Under the pieces are notes generated by a model. It had not been told where the DNA came from, did not search any database, and saw only the letters and a program-made list of their open reading frames with translations. Shown here in pieces: positions 8,639 to 15,981 of a stretch of 64,000 bases of DNA. The stretch's first letter is position 1. Each line of letters begins with the position of its first letter. Both the position numbers and the translations under genes were made by a program. This DNA comes from Streptomyces sp. CB02056 (GTDB lineage Bacteria; Actinomycetota; Actinomycetes; Streptomycetales; Streptomycetaceae), in contig NZ_LIPD01000005.1 in assembly GCF_001905545.1 (NCBI RefSeq), positions 413,267-477,266 of the forward strand, read 5' to 3'.

Positions 8639-9616
8639 CTAGCCGTGGTACCGGGTGGAGGCGTGGTGCCAGTCGTGGGCGCCGCGGATGGTGGTCTGCA
8701 GCGCCTCGGTGCAGTAGCGCCGCAGCAGGTCGCGTTCGGCCGGGGTGAGGTGGTCCGCCGCCGAGCCGGCGAGCAGGGCCCGGTGGGCGCCGGTGAACAG
8801 TTCCAGGGCTTCGCCGCGGCGGCGCAGGGCCCGGTCGAGCGCCTCCGCCCGGGAGAGCCCGTGCTCCCGTTCCAGGCAGAGCACCAGGTTGTTCCGCTCC
8901 CCCTGAGCCGCGTCCTTCTCCAGGGAGACGATGTCGTTGTCGCAGATGATGAAGGTCTTCGTCATCTCGCGCATGACGGACAGGTGCGGCAGCGCGTACA
9001 GGTGGTCGGGCAGGACGCAGGAGGACAGCCGCTCGGCGAGGTCGACGACCGGTGCCACCCCGATGGTGTGGCGCCGGACCCGCAGGTAGGTGCTCAACGG
9101 CATCGGCGCACCGGACTGCCGGCTGCGCGCCTCGTGGACGTGGTGGTCGAGGTACGAGGACCAGTGGGCCGCCGAGCGCCGGATCCAGTCCTCCGGCATG
9201 CCGTGGCAGCTGCGCCGCCGCATGTCGGCGAAGGCGGCGGCCAGCGGCAGCGGGGACGCCTGCCCGGTGACGCCCTCCTGGACGAGTCCGACGAGGTGGC
9301 GGACCCGCTCGGGCGTGCCGCCCCACTGTTCGTCGAGCTCGTCGTCGAACAGGAAGTACCAGCTCTGCTGGTCGACGCCGATGTCCAGTTCGGCCCCGGT
9401 CGCGTTCGGGTAGAACATGGCCGCGATCAGCGGGAACTGGCCCTTGAGGTGGTGGTCCCGCTCCGCGTCCGTGGCCAGGAAGCCGAAGGACCGCGGCCAG
9501 TCGAGGTGGCGGTCGTGGGCGGCCCGGAAGTCCGGGCTGGTCCGGCTCGGGAAGGGGATCGGGTCGGGGGCCGGGGCCTGCGGGCCCGGGGAGAGGGTCT
9601 CCGCCGTGGCTGTCAT
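8639..9616 (-). CDS. class I terpene synthase (probable sesquiterpene cyclase)
   Basis: A 325-residue cyclase of usual bacterial length. The Asp-rich motif is DDELDE at 91-96. The NSE triad is NDIVSLEKD at 227-235 (N227, S231, and Asp235 where Glu is usual). A candidate diphosphate sensor, Arg181, lies 46 residues upstream of N227, and the C-terminal RY pair is R322-Y323. These bind Mg and the prenyl diphosphate and start ionisation. I chose the ATG at 9616: the GGAGG lies 11 bases upstream, whereas the GTG at 9628 would abut it. A farnesyl diphosphate substrate is inferred from size and similarity to pentalenene-type cyclases; the product cannot be read from sequence. Flanked by two P450 genes on the same strand. 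Confidence 0.93.
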   Translation of the reverse strand: MTATAETLSPGPQAPAPDPIPFPSRTSPDFRAAHDRHLDWPRSFGFLATDAERDHHLKGQFPLIAAMFYPNATGAELDIGVDQQSWYFLFDDELDEQWGGTPERVRHLVGLVQEGVTGQASPLPLAAAFADMRRRSCHGMPEDWIRRSAAHWSSYLDHHVHEARSRQSGAPMPLSTYLRVRRHTIGVAPVVDLAERLSSCVLPDHLYALPHLSVMREMTKTFIICDNDIVSLEKDAAQGERNNLVLCLEREHGLSRAEALDRALRRRGEALELFTGAHRALLAGSAADHLTPAERDLLRRYCTEALQTTIRGAHDWHHASTRYHG

Positions 9617-9673
9617 GGTGAGGTGCACCTCCGGGAACGGGAACAGGAACGGGGCCGGGTCAGGGTCGGGGCA

Positions 9674-9748
9674 GCGCGGAACGAAGCCGTACGGAACGGA
9701 GCCGCGCGGAACCGGGCCGTACGGATCGGAGCCGTACGGAACGGGGCT
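9674..9748. repeat. five tandem 15-bp repeats between P450 and terpene synthase genes
   Basis: Five head-to-tail imperfect copies with consensus GTACGGAACGGAGCC (two begin GCGCGG, the last ends GGGGCT). Unit junctions create CCGTACGG palindromes. The array fills over half of the 135-bp gap between the upstream P450 stop and the cyclase start and ends three bases before the P450 stop codon. It could be a slippage product or a spacer influencing cyclase translation. Confidence 0.85.
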
Positions 9749-9751
9749 GGT

Positions 9752-11110
9752 TCAGTCGCCCGGCCAGGGTGAGACGCGCATGGGCAGCGCGTTGGGCCGG
9801 ATCAGCGCGTGGGCCACCGGCCGGACCTGATGGCCCGCCACCGGTCGCGGCCGCCACCGGGAGACGATCGCGCGCAGGACGACCAGCATCTCGGTCATCG
9901 CGAAGTGGTCCCCGATGCACCTCCGGTTGCCCAGGGCGAACGGGACGTAGGCGCCCGGCGGCAGGTCCTTCTCGGGGCGGTCGAGCCACCGGTCCGGGTG
10001 GAACCGCAGCGGGTCCGGGTAGTGGGCCGGGTCCCGGTGCATCGTCAGCGCGCTGTAGATCAGCTCGGCCCCCTGCGGGAGGTCGACCCCGCAGACCCGC
10101 ACGGGCCCCAGGGCGCGCCGCATCAGCAGCCAGCTGGGCTGGTGCAGCCGGAGCACCTCGCGGAGGAACCGCTCGGTGAACGGGAGCGTCGCCGCGCCGG
10201 GCGGGACGTCGGCGGGCAGGGCGTCGCACTCGGCCTTGATCCGCTCGGTGAGTTCGGGACGCCGTCCGATCTCGTGGAGCGCCCAGGCCAGGGTGGTGGC
10301 CGTGGTCTCGGCACCGGCCATGAGCAGGGACAGCAGCTCGTCGCGGGCCTCCACGTCGGTCATCCCCCGCGGATTGCCCGGGGTAGCGGTGAACATGATC
10401 GACAGCAGGTCGCCGCGGTCGGCCGGGTCCTGGCGGGCCTGCCGGACGGCGGCGTCCGCGAGTTCGCGCAGCGCCGTGGCCGCGGCCAGGTACCGGCGGT
10501 GCCCCAGTGCGGGTGAGGAGGCGAGGGGAGCGGGCAGCAGGGTGCCGACGAGGACCCCGCGCATCACCGTGTTCAGGTGCTCGGCGACGCGCTCCCCCAG
10601 TTCGGCGACGGCCCGGGCGCCGTCCGGGCGTTCGGTGCTGAACAGGGTGGCCACGAGCATGGCCGTGACCGTCCGCCGCAGCACCACGTCCATGGCGATC
10701 ACCTCGCCGGGGCGCCAGGAGGACACCTGTTCCTCGGCGATGCCGGTCATCGTGGCGACGCCGCCGGCGATGGTGTCCCGGCGGAACGCGGGCTGGAGCG
10801 CGCGCCGTTGACGGAGGTGGACGTCGTGCTCGGAGGTGATGATGCCGTTGCCAATGAAAGGCCGTGCGACGTCGAACAGCAGGCCTTTGCCGAACTTCCG
10901 GCTCTGCGTCAGGAGAACCTCGTGGACGGCCTCGGGCGAGTTCAGGACGAACACCGGCCGATTGCCCAGGAATATCCTGACGATGCCGCCCTGCGCCCGG
11001 ATCGACTGGAGGAACTCCACCCGTTTGACGGCGAGTTGCGGCAGGTGGCCGAGCAGTGGAACCCACCCCCGTGCCACGGGCGCCGTCGTGGAAGCGCTGA
11101 TGGAACGCAC
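9752..11110 (-). CDS. cytochrome P450, pentalenene-oxygenase-like
   Basis: A 452-residue P450, longer than the partner at 7366. It has the I-helix AGAETTA at 265-271, ExxR at 318-321 (EVLR), the PERF-region substitute FHPDRW and the heme loop FALGNRRCIG at 391-400 with Cys398. The overall layout (WVPLLGHLPQL near the N terminus, HRDPAHYPDP) resembles CYP183/PtlI-type terpene oxygenases, which perform successive allylic oxidations. The GTG start is supported by GGGAGG nine bases upstream. First gene of the leftward terpenoid operon, so its promoter should lie around 11110-11320. Confidence 0.92.
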   Translation of the reverse strand: MRSISASTTAPVARGWVPLLGHLPQLAVKRVEFLQSIRAQGGIVRIFLGNRPVFVLNSPEAVHEVLLTQSRKFGKGLLFDVARPFIGNGIITSEHDVHLRQRRALQPAFRRDTIAGGVATMTGIAEEQVSSWRPGEVIAMDVVLRRTVTAMLVATLFSTERPDGARAVAELGERVAEHLNTVMRGVLVGTLLPAPLASSPALGHRRYLAAATALRELADAAVRQARQDPADRGDLLSIMFTATPGNPRGMTDVEARDELLSLLMAGAETTATTLAWALHEIGRRPELTERIKAECDALPADVPPGAATLPFTERFLREVLRLHQPSWLLMRRALGPVRVCGVDLPQGAELIYSALTMHRDPAHYPDPLRFHPDRWLDRPEKDLPPGAYVPFALGNRRCIGDHFAMTEMLVVLRAIVSRWRPRPVAGHQVRPVAHALIRPNALPMRVSPWPGD

Positions 11111-11318
11111 GGCCCCGCACCTCCCTGAAGTCTCGGACCGGAAATCAGCCCGGTATTGGAACGTTCATTCGCTCGCGGTGCACGGTGATCATCGTCCGAC
11201 GGATCGGGAGAGGTCAAGGGATCGGCTGGAATTGCACCACCGGGGTGATTTTGAGCCGCACGGCGTGAATTCCCCCACCGCCCGCGCATTCCGGCCCCGG
11301 GGAACACCACCCGGTCGC

Positions 11319-11417
11319 TCAGAGGAGGGCGCCGCCGGAGACCTCGATGCGCTGGGCCGTCATCCAGCGCAGGCCCTCCGACGCCCGCGTGGACCCGCGC
11401 TCCGGCCTGACCTCCAT
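11319..11417 (-). pseudogene. 3' remnant of a short-chain dehydrogenase/reductase gene
   Basis: Reading leftward, the 20 residues before the stop include SEGLRWMTAQRIEVSGGALL, the typical C-terminal tail of classical SDR enzymes (WMTAQRIEVSGG, a substrate/cofactor-cap strand). Only about 32 codons from an ATG are open and no Rossmann segment is present upstream, so the rest of the gene has been lost. It lies in the otherwise gene-free 11111-11545 gap, upstream of the terpenoid operon. Confidence 0.5.
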
Positions 11418-11545
11418 CGGCCACCGCTGTACCGATGTTCCCCGAAGCCGCGTTCCAGGCCACCCGGACCGGATTGGACCGGGACGCCGTCCGCCCCGGC
11501 GGCTAGCCTCGGCCGCACCGCACAGTCGATCAACGGAGAGCCCCC

Positions 11546-12934
11546 ATGCACCCCGAACTCGCCGCCGACCTCGGCCGGTTGCCCGAGATCCTGGAGGAGA
11601 CCCGGCAGCGCGCGCTCGCCTTCCTGGCGGGCCTCGACGAACGGCCCGTGGTCGAGCGGGCCGGGCCGCCCGCCGTCGCCCCGCTCACCGAGGAGGGCGG
11701 CGGGGCGCACGCCGCGCTCACGGAGTTCACGGAGCGCTGGGAGCCCCGGCTTTCGGCGAGCGCCGGGCCGCGCTACTTCGGGTTCGTGACCGGCGGGGCG
11801 ACGCCGGCGGCGCTCGCGGGCGACTGGCTGACCTCGGCCGTGGACCAGAACTCCAACTCCTCGCTGGACCCGGCCGGTCAGCAGCTGGAGCGGGAGACGG
11901 TCGGCTGGCTGGGCGAGCTGTTCGGGCTCTCGGCGGCGCACCGCGGCACCTTCGTGAGCGGCGCGACGATGTCGAACACGGTGGGGCTGGCGATCGCCCG
12001 CGAGTGGCTGGGCGAGCGGCTCGGTGTGGACGTCGCCGAGGACGGGGTCGGCGCGCTGGGGCCGGTCCGGGTGCTGTCGGGCAGTGCGCACTCCAGTGTC
12101 GCCAAGGCGCTGTCGGTGCTCGGCCTGGGCCGTACGGCGCTGCGGACGGTGCCCGTCCTGCCGGGACGGGAGGCGGTGGACGTGGCCGCGCTGGAGCGGG
12201 CGCTGGCGGAGGCCCCGGGGCCGTGCGTGGTGGTGGCCAACGCCGGGACGGTCAACACCGTCGACTTCGACGACCTGCGCGCGATCGCCGCGCTGCGCGA
12301 ACGGTACGGGTTCTGGCTGCACGTGGACGCCGCGTTCGGCGCCTTCGCCGCGCTGTCCCCGGAGCACGCGGAGCTGGTCGCGGGGCTGGACCTCGCCGAC
12401 TCGGTCTGCGTCGACCTGCACAAGTGGCTCAACGTGCCGTACGACAGCGCCGTGCAGTTCACCCGCCGCCCGGACCTCCAGGCCCGGGTCTTCCAGAACG
12501 CCGCCGCCTACCTCGGCCCGCTGAGCGAGCACCCGGACCTCGTCCACCTCACGCCGGAGAACTCCCACCGGCTGCGCGCCCTCGCCGCCTGGTTCACCCT
12601 GCGGGCGTACGGCCGCGCCGGGCACCGGGAGATCGTGGAGCGCTGCGTCGCCGGCGCCCGGGCGCTCGGCGCGGAGGTGGCGCGGATCGACGGGCTGGAG
12701 CTGCTCGCCCCGGTCCGGCTGAACGTCGTCTGCTTCTCGCTGACGGCGGACCCGACCCCGGAGCGGCTGGCCGCGCTCGCCGCCGAGCTGGCCGACGAGG
12801 CCTTCCTGACGCCCACCCGCTACGCCGGACGGCCCGCCCTGCGCGCGGCGTTCAGCAACTGGCGCACCACCGGGGCGGACGTCCGGCGGACGGCGGAGGC
12901 GCTGGACCGGGCCGTCCGGAAGCTGACGGCCTGA
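11546..12934 (+). CDS. PLP-dependent group II amino acid decarboxylase / aminotransferase-like
   Basis: A 462-residue fold-type I PLP enzyme. The Schiff-base lysine is K293 in DLHKWLNVPYDS, and the cofactor-ring aspartate is in HVDAAFGAFA about 36 residues earlier. RYFGFVTGGATPAAL and TFVSGATMSNTVGLA near the N terminus are typical of the glutamate/aromatic-L-amino-acid/diaminobutyrate decarboxylase family. A conventional GAGAG precedes the ATG. The substrate cannot be read from sequence. It faces away from the terpenoid operon and is followed by a hairpin terminator, so it is probably a single-gene transcript. Confidence 0.85.
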   Translation: MHPELAADLGRLPEILEETRQRALAFLAGLDERPVVERAGPPAVAPLTEEGGGAHAALTEFTERWEPRLSASAGPRYFGFVTGGATPAALAGDWLTSAVDQNSNSSLDPAGQQLERETVGWLGELFGLSAAHRGTFVSGATMSNTVGLAIAREWLGERLGVDVAEDGVGALGPVRVLSGSAHSSVAKALSVLGLGRTALRTVPVLPGREAVDVAALERALAEAPGPCVVVANAGTVNTVDFDDLRAIAALRERYGFWLHVDAAFGAFAALSPEHAELVAGLDLADSVCVDLHKWLNVPYDSAVQFTRRPDLQARVFQNAAAYLGPLSEHPDLVHLTPENSHRLRALAAWFTLRAYGRAGHREIVERCVAGARALGAEVARIDGLELLAPVRLNVVCFSLTADPTPERLAALAAELADEAFLTPTRYAGRPALRAAFSNWRTTGADVRRTAEALDRAVRKLTA

Positions 12935-12949
12935 GCGGACGCACCGGTC

Positions 12950-12993
12950 GGAGCCGGCACCGGCCAGTGTCAGTTCCGGCCGGTACCGGCTCC
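12950..12993. terminator. hairpin between convergent genes
   Basis: A 16-bp stem (12950-12965 with 12978-12993, one mismatch) and 12-nt loop lie 15 bp after the decarboxylase stop and just before the convergent DinB-like stop. Probably a bidirectional terminator without a strong U tract. Confidence 0.6.
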
Positions 12994-13002
12994 GGGTCGG
13001 CC

Positions 13003-13506
13003 TCAGCTCCGCTTGTGGTCCCCCGTCCCGCCGTCGATCAGCTCGCGCAGGATGTCCATGTGCCCGGCGTGCCGCGCCGTCTCCGTGGTCATATGGATCA
13101 GCACCCAGCGCAACGAGACGGAGTTGCCGAACCAGGAGGTGCCGAGGTCGTCCAGCGCGAGCTCCCCGATCGTCTCGTCGGCGTCGGCCCTGGCCCGGGC
13201 GTAGAACGCCAGGACGTCCGCCGTCGACTCGCCGGGATCCACCCGCATGTCGGAGTCGTCATCGGCCTCGATGTCGAACGGCAGCGGGCCCATCTCCCGG
13301 CCGAACGTCCCCCGGAACCAGCCGAGTTCGGCACCGCCGAGGTGCTTCACCATCCCCAGCAGGTTGGTCCCGGAGGGCGTCATCGGACGACGCAGCTGCT
13401 CGTCGTCCAGCCCCTCCAGCTTCCACAGCACGGCCTCGCGGTGCCGGTCCAGCGCCGCCCGGAGGCTTTCCTTCTCCCCACCCGTGAAGGGCACACGATT
13501 GCTCAT
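13003..13506 (-). CDS. DinB/DUF664 family protein (putative mycothiol-dependent enzyme)
   Basis: A 167-residue four-helix-bundle protein. Candidate metal ligands are the His in MVKHLGGAELGWF and the two His in ETARHAGHMDILREL, the H...HxxxH arrangement of the DinB superfamily. Actinobacterial members are predicted thiol (mycothiol) transferases or isomerases. The start is the Met at 13506 (MSNRVPFTGGEK); a Met 30 bases upstream lacks family similarity. The next gene upstream on the same strand is a hypothetical gene 83 bp away. Confidence 0.82.
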   Translation of the reverse strand: MSNRVPFTGGEKESLRAALDRHREAVLWKLEGLDDEQLRRPMTPSGTNLLGMVKHLGGAELGWFRGTFGREMGPLPFDIEADDDSDMRVDPGESTADVLAFYARARADADETIGELALDDLGTSWFGNSVSLRWVLIHMTTETARHAGHMDILRELIDGGTGDHKRS

Positions 13507-13589
13507 GCGCGGGACCGTACCAGCCGCCACCGACACAACCGCGAGGGTGGCGGGACAGCCCTACGGCCACTGCCCCCAGCCGTCCGGGC

Positions 13590-14036
13590 TCACGGGTGCG
13601 CCCCGTCCCCGTACACGCCGCCCGCCTCGTCGGTGAGCTCCGCGATGAGCTCCGCGTGCGCGAGGTTCATGTACCGCAGCGGGCGCCAGCGGGAGCGGTG
13701 GTCGGGGTGGTCGCCGAACATCTCCGCCGTCACGCACAGCCGCCTCCACCACAGCATGGCGTCCTGGCGCATCCGCTGCGTCCAGCCGGGCTCGTCCTTG
13801 CGGCCCTCCAGGACCACCTCCTCCCAGGCCACCAGGACGTCCGAGAGGAAGATGCAGTCGCTGGCGGTGACCTCCGCCAGTCGCGCGGCGGCCAACCGGG
13901 CGCTGGTGCCCTCGGGTTGGGCCTCGACCAGCTCACTCATGCGGGCGGCCAGGAAGGCCCGCAGCGGGGAGACGTCGTCGGTGTGGAGGTCGTCGGCGAA
14001 CTCCAGCAGTTCCACCTGCTTGCGTACGCGTGCCAT
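13590..14036 (-). CDS. hypothetical protein, helical, unknown family
   Basis: A 148-residue soluble protein rich in helix (RAFLAARMSELVEAQ, LWWRRLCVTAEMFG) with no signal peptide, membrane segment or recognised catalytic motif. The sequence alternates charged and hydrophobic residues as expected for real coding DNA, and codon third positions are GC-rich. I do not recognise the family. It could share a promoter with the DinB-like gene. A long AG-rich stretch precedes the ATG but no ideal ribosome-binding site. Confidence 0.65.
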   Translation of the reverse strand: MARVRKQVELLEFADDLHTDDVSPLRAFLAARMSELVEAQPEGTSARLAAARLAEVTASDCIFLSDVLVAWEEVVLEGRKDEPGWTQRMRQDAMLWWRRLCVTAEMFGDHPDHRSRWRPLRYMNLAHAELIAELTDEAGGVYGDGAHP

Positions 14037-14250
14037 CGTGCGGCGTTTCCCCTCGGCTCGGACGGTGCACGCACACTGACACACCGTCACCGTTCTCGCC
14101 ACCGACCTTATCGGCTCGCACCGGACACCACGGCCGATTTCCGAACATCCCGTACCGACCCGCCGGCCCGTGCCACCATGCGCGGCCTCCTCGCCCAACA
14201 CGCGTGGCGGACCTTGCCCTCACACCGGTGTGAAGGCCGATGATGCTCCC

Positions 14251-14679
14251 ATGACCGCCACTCCTTTCGACCCGTACGAGCTGCTCGCGCAGAGCCGCCT
14301 CGGCATCCTCGCCACCATCAAGGCGGACGGCCGGCCGCAGCTCTCCCCCGTCATGCCGTTCTACGACCGGGAGGCGAACGCCATCCTGGTCTCCACCCGG
14401 GACGGGCTGGCCAAGACCGCCAACCTGCGCCGGGACCCGCGCGTCAGCCTGGAGGTGACCGGGCCGGACGGCCGCTCCTGGACCACCGCCGAGGGCGTGG
14501 CCACCCTGACCGGGCCGGGCACCGACCCCGAGGGGCCGGAGGTGGAGGCGCTGGTGGACTACTACCGACGCGCCGCCGGCGAGCACCCGGACTGGACGGA
14601 GTACCGCGAGACCATGGTCGCCGACCGCCGGGTGCTCCTCACCATCCCGGTCGACCACGTGTACGGCACCCGCATCTGA
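14251..14679 (+). CDS. PPOX-class flavin/F420-dependent protein
   Basis: A 142-residue split-barrel protein of the pyridoxamine-5'-phosphate-oxidase-like superfamily. It begins with the characteristic strand-turn LAQSRLGILATIKADGRPQLSPV, of which LGILATIKADGRPQLS is diagnostic, and continues with STRDGLAKTANLRRDPRVSL (the cofactor phosphate-binding region). Actinobacterial members of this length (TIGR03618-like) usually use F420. Substrate unknown. ATG at 14251; no strong ribosome-binding site. It is followed by a very strong hairpin terminator. Confidence 0.85.
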   Translation: MTATPFDPYELLAQSRLGILATIKADGRPQLSPVMPFYDREANAILVSTRDGLAKTANLRRDPRVSLEVTGPDGRSWTTAEGVATLTGPGTDPEGPEVEALVDYYRRAAGEHPDWTEYRETMVADRRVLLTIPVDHVYGTRI

Positions 14680-14690
14680 CCGGCCCCGCC

Positions 14691-14729
14691 CGGCCCGGCC
14701 ACCGTCACGGGGGAACGGTGGCCGGGCCG
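14691..14729 (+). terminator. intrinsic-type terminator hairpin
   Basis: A perfect 15-bp GC-rich stem (14691-14705 with 14715-14729) with a 9-nt loop begins 12 bp after the PPOX-class stop codon. Also positioned to stop leftward reading from nothing known, so it most likely serves the rightward gene. Confidence 0.7.
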
Positions 14730-14832
14730 CAAACCCCTTCTGGAGCCGGGGAGTTCAGCGCAGCGAGTCGACGCACCCGGTCAGCGCTTCGGGTCAACGC
14801 ACCCGGTCAGCGCCTCGGACCGACGCCGCCGG

Positions 14833-15624
14833 TCAGCGCAGCGTCGCCGTGACCACGGTGGCGTCCAGGTCCTCCTGCCGGCTCTCCACGGCCGCCAGCC
14901 CGGCCGCCCCGGTCACCGCGAGGGCCGCCGACACCTGCCGCTCGCTGGTCTCGAACAGCAGCGACCCGCCGGGCGCCAGCCACCGCGGCGCCTCGGCGGC
15001 CACCCGCCGCAGCACGTCCAGCCCGTCCGCCCCGCCGTCCAGCGCCGGCCGCGCCTCGTGCAGCCGCGCCTCGGGCGGCAGCAGGCCGAGGTCGCCGGTC
15101 GGGACGTACGGGACGTTGGCGATCAGCACGTCCACCCGGCCGCGCAGTTCCACCGGGACGGCGGCGAACAGGTCGCCCTCGAAGACCCGCGCCGCGACGC
15201 CGGCCAGGTTGCGGCGGGCGCAGCGGACCGCGCCCGGGTCGATGTCCGCCGCGTACAGCTCGACCGGGTGCGCGGCCGCGGCCGCCACGGCGGCGCCCAG
15301 CGCGCCGCTGCCGCAGCACAGGTCGAGCACCACCGCACCCGGGGCGGTCAGCGCGGTGGCGGCGGCGGCCAGGAACTCGCTGCGGCGGCGCGGGACGAAG
15401 ACGCCCGGGTCGACGGCGATCCGCAGACCGGCGAACTCGGCCCAGCCGACGACGTGTTCGAGCGGCCGCCCGTCGGCACGGAGGCGGACCATGGCGGCCA
15501 GGTCGGCGGGCGAGGCGGCGGCGGAGAGCAGGATCCGCGCCTCGTCCTCGGCGAACACGCACCCGGCGGCGCGCAGCCGGGAGACCACCGAGGAACGGAG
15601 GGAGGCGGAGGAGAAGACCGACAA
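14833..15624 (-). CDS. PrmC/HemK-like protein N5-glutamine methyltransferase
   Basis: A 263-residue SAM-dependent methyltransferase. Residues 1-75 form a helical PrmC-type N-terminal domain (VVSRLRAAGCVFAEDEARILL). The SAM site is VLDLCCGSGALGAAVA, followed by the acidic YAADIDPGAV. The catalytic (D/N)PPY motif is present as NVPY in LIANVPYVPT. I chose the TTG at 15624, which has AAGGGG six bases upstream; an ATG at 15690 would add 22 residues of low-complexity N terminus. The substrate may be a release factor or another glutamine; this shorter actinobacterial type is normally a second copy besides prmC next to prfA. Confidence 0.8.
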   Translation of the reverse strand: MSVFSSASLRSSVVSRLRAAGCVFAEDEARILLSAAASPADLAAMVRLRADGRPLEHVVGWAEFAGLRIAVDPGVFVPRRRSEFLAAAATALTAPGAVVLDLCCGSGALGAAVAAAAAHPVELYAADIDPGAVRCARRNLAGVAARVFEGDLFAAVPVELRGRVDVLIANVPYVPTGDLGLLPPEARLHEARPALDGGADGLDVLRRVAAEAPRWLAPGGSLLFETSERQVSAALAVTGAAGLAAVESRQEDLDATVVTATLR

Positions 15625-15911
15625 GAGAAACCCCTTGGGGGAAGACGGGAGAGCTGACGACTCCGTCAGGGCTCCCGCGGGGGCCGACACCGCATCGGCG
15701 CGCCGTTCGCGCTATGCGCGCGAGGCGCCCACGCGGCCGCGCTCCGGGAGCACCCGCTCGGACATTCCGTAAATGGGGCTCACCTCCCTGAGTCGCGGTC
15801 ATACTCGGCGTCGGCCACCCTACCGCACCGTCAGTCGGGAACGGTCGAACAATGTCCACCGGCCCCGCCGAACCCGCCCTGGCGCGCGCCGTGCCTCACG
15901 CTCGTTCATCC
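15625..15911. other. gene-free divergent region
   Basis: About 290 bases between the methyltransferase and the surface-protein gene. No coding frame with recognisable protein is visible. It should carry both promoters. Confidence 0.5.
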
Positions 15912-15928
15912 GAGCTATTCGATAGCTC
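15912..15928. promoter_or_regulatory. inverted repeat upstream of DUF11 surface-protein gene
   Basis: GAGCTAT (15912-15918) and ATAGCTC (15922-15928) form a perfect 7-bp inverted repeat around TCG, 54 bp before the predicted start. Candidate operator; no regulator is known. Confidence 0.35.
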
Positions 15929-15981
15929 CACTGACAGTACACAGCTTGTAGCGGATCGCGATGGCCACCCATAGTGACGCT

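Noticed and set aside
9674..9748. CRISPR-like look of the 15-bp tandem repeats
   Set aside because: Units touch each other without spacers, are too short, and no cas genes are present.
11111..11318. Search for an additional cluster gene upstream of the P450
   Set aside because: Only the SDR remnant has protein-like similarity. The rest has no coding frame that I can support.
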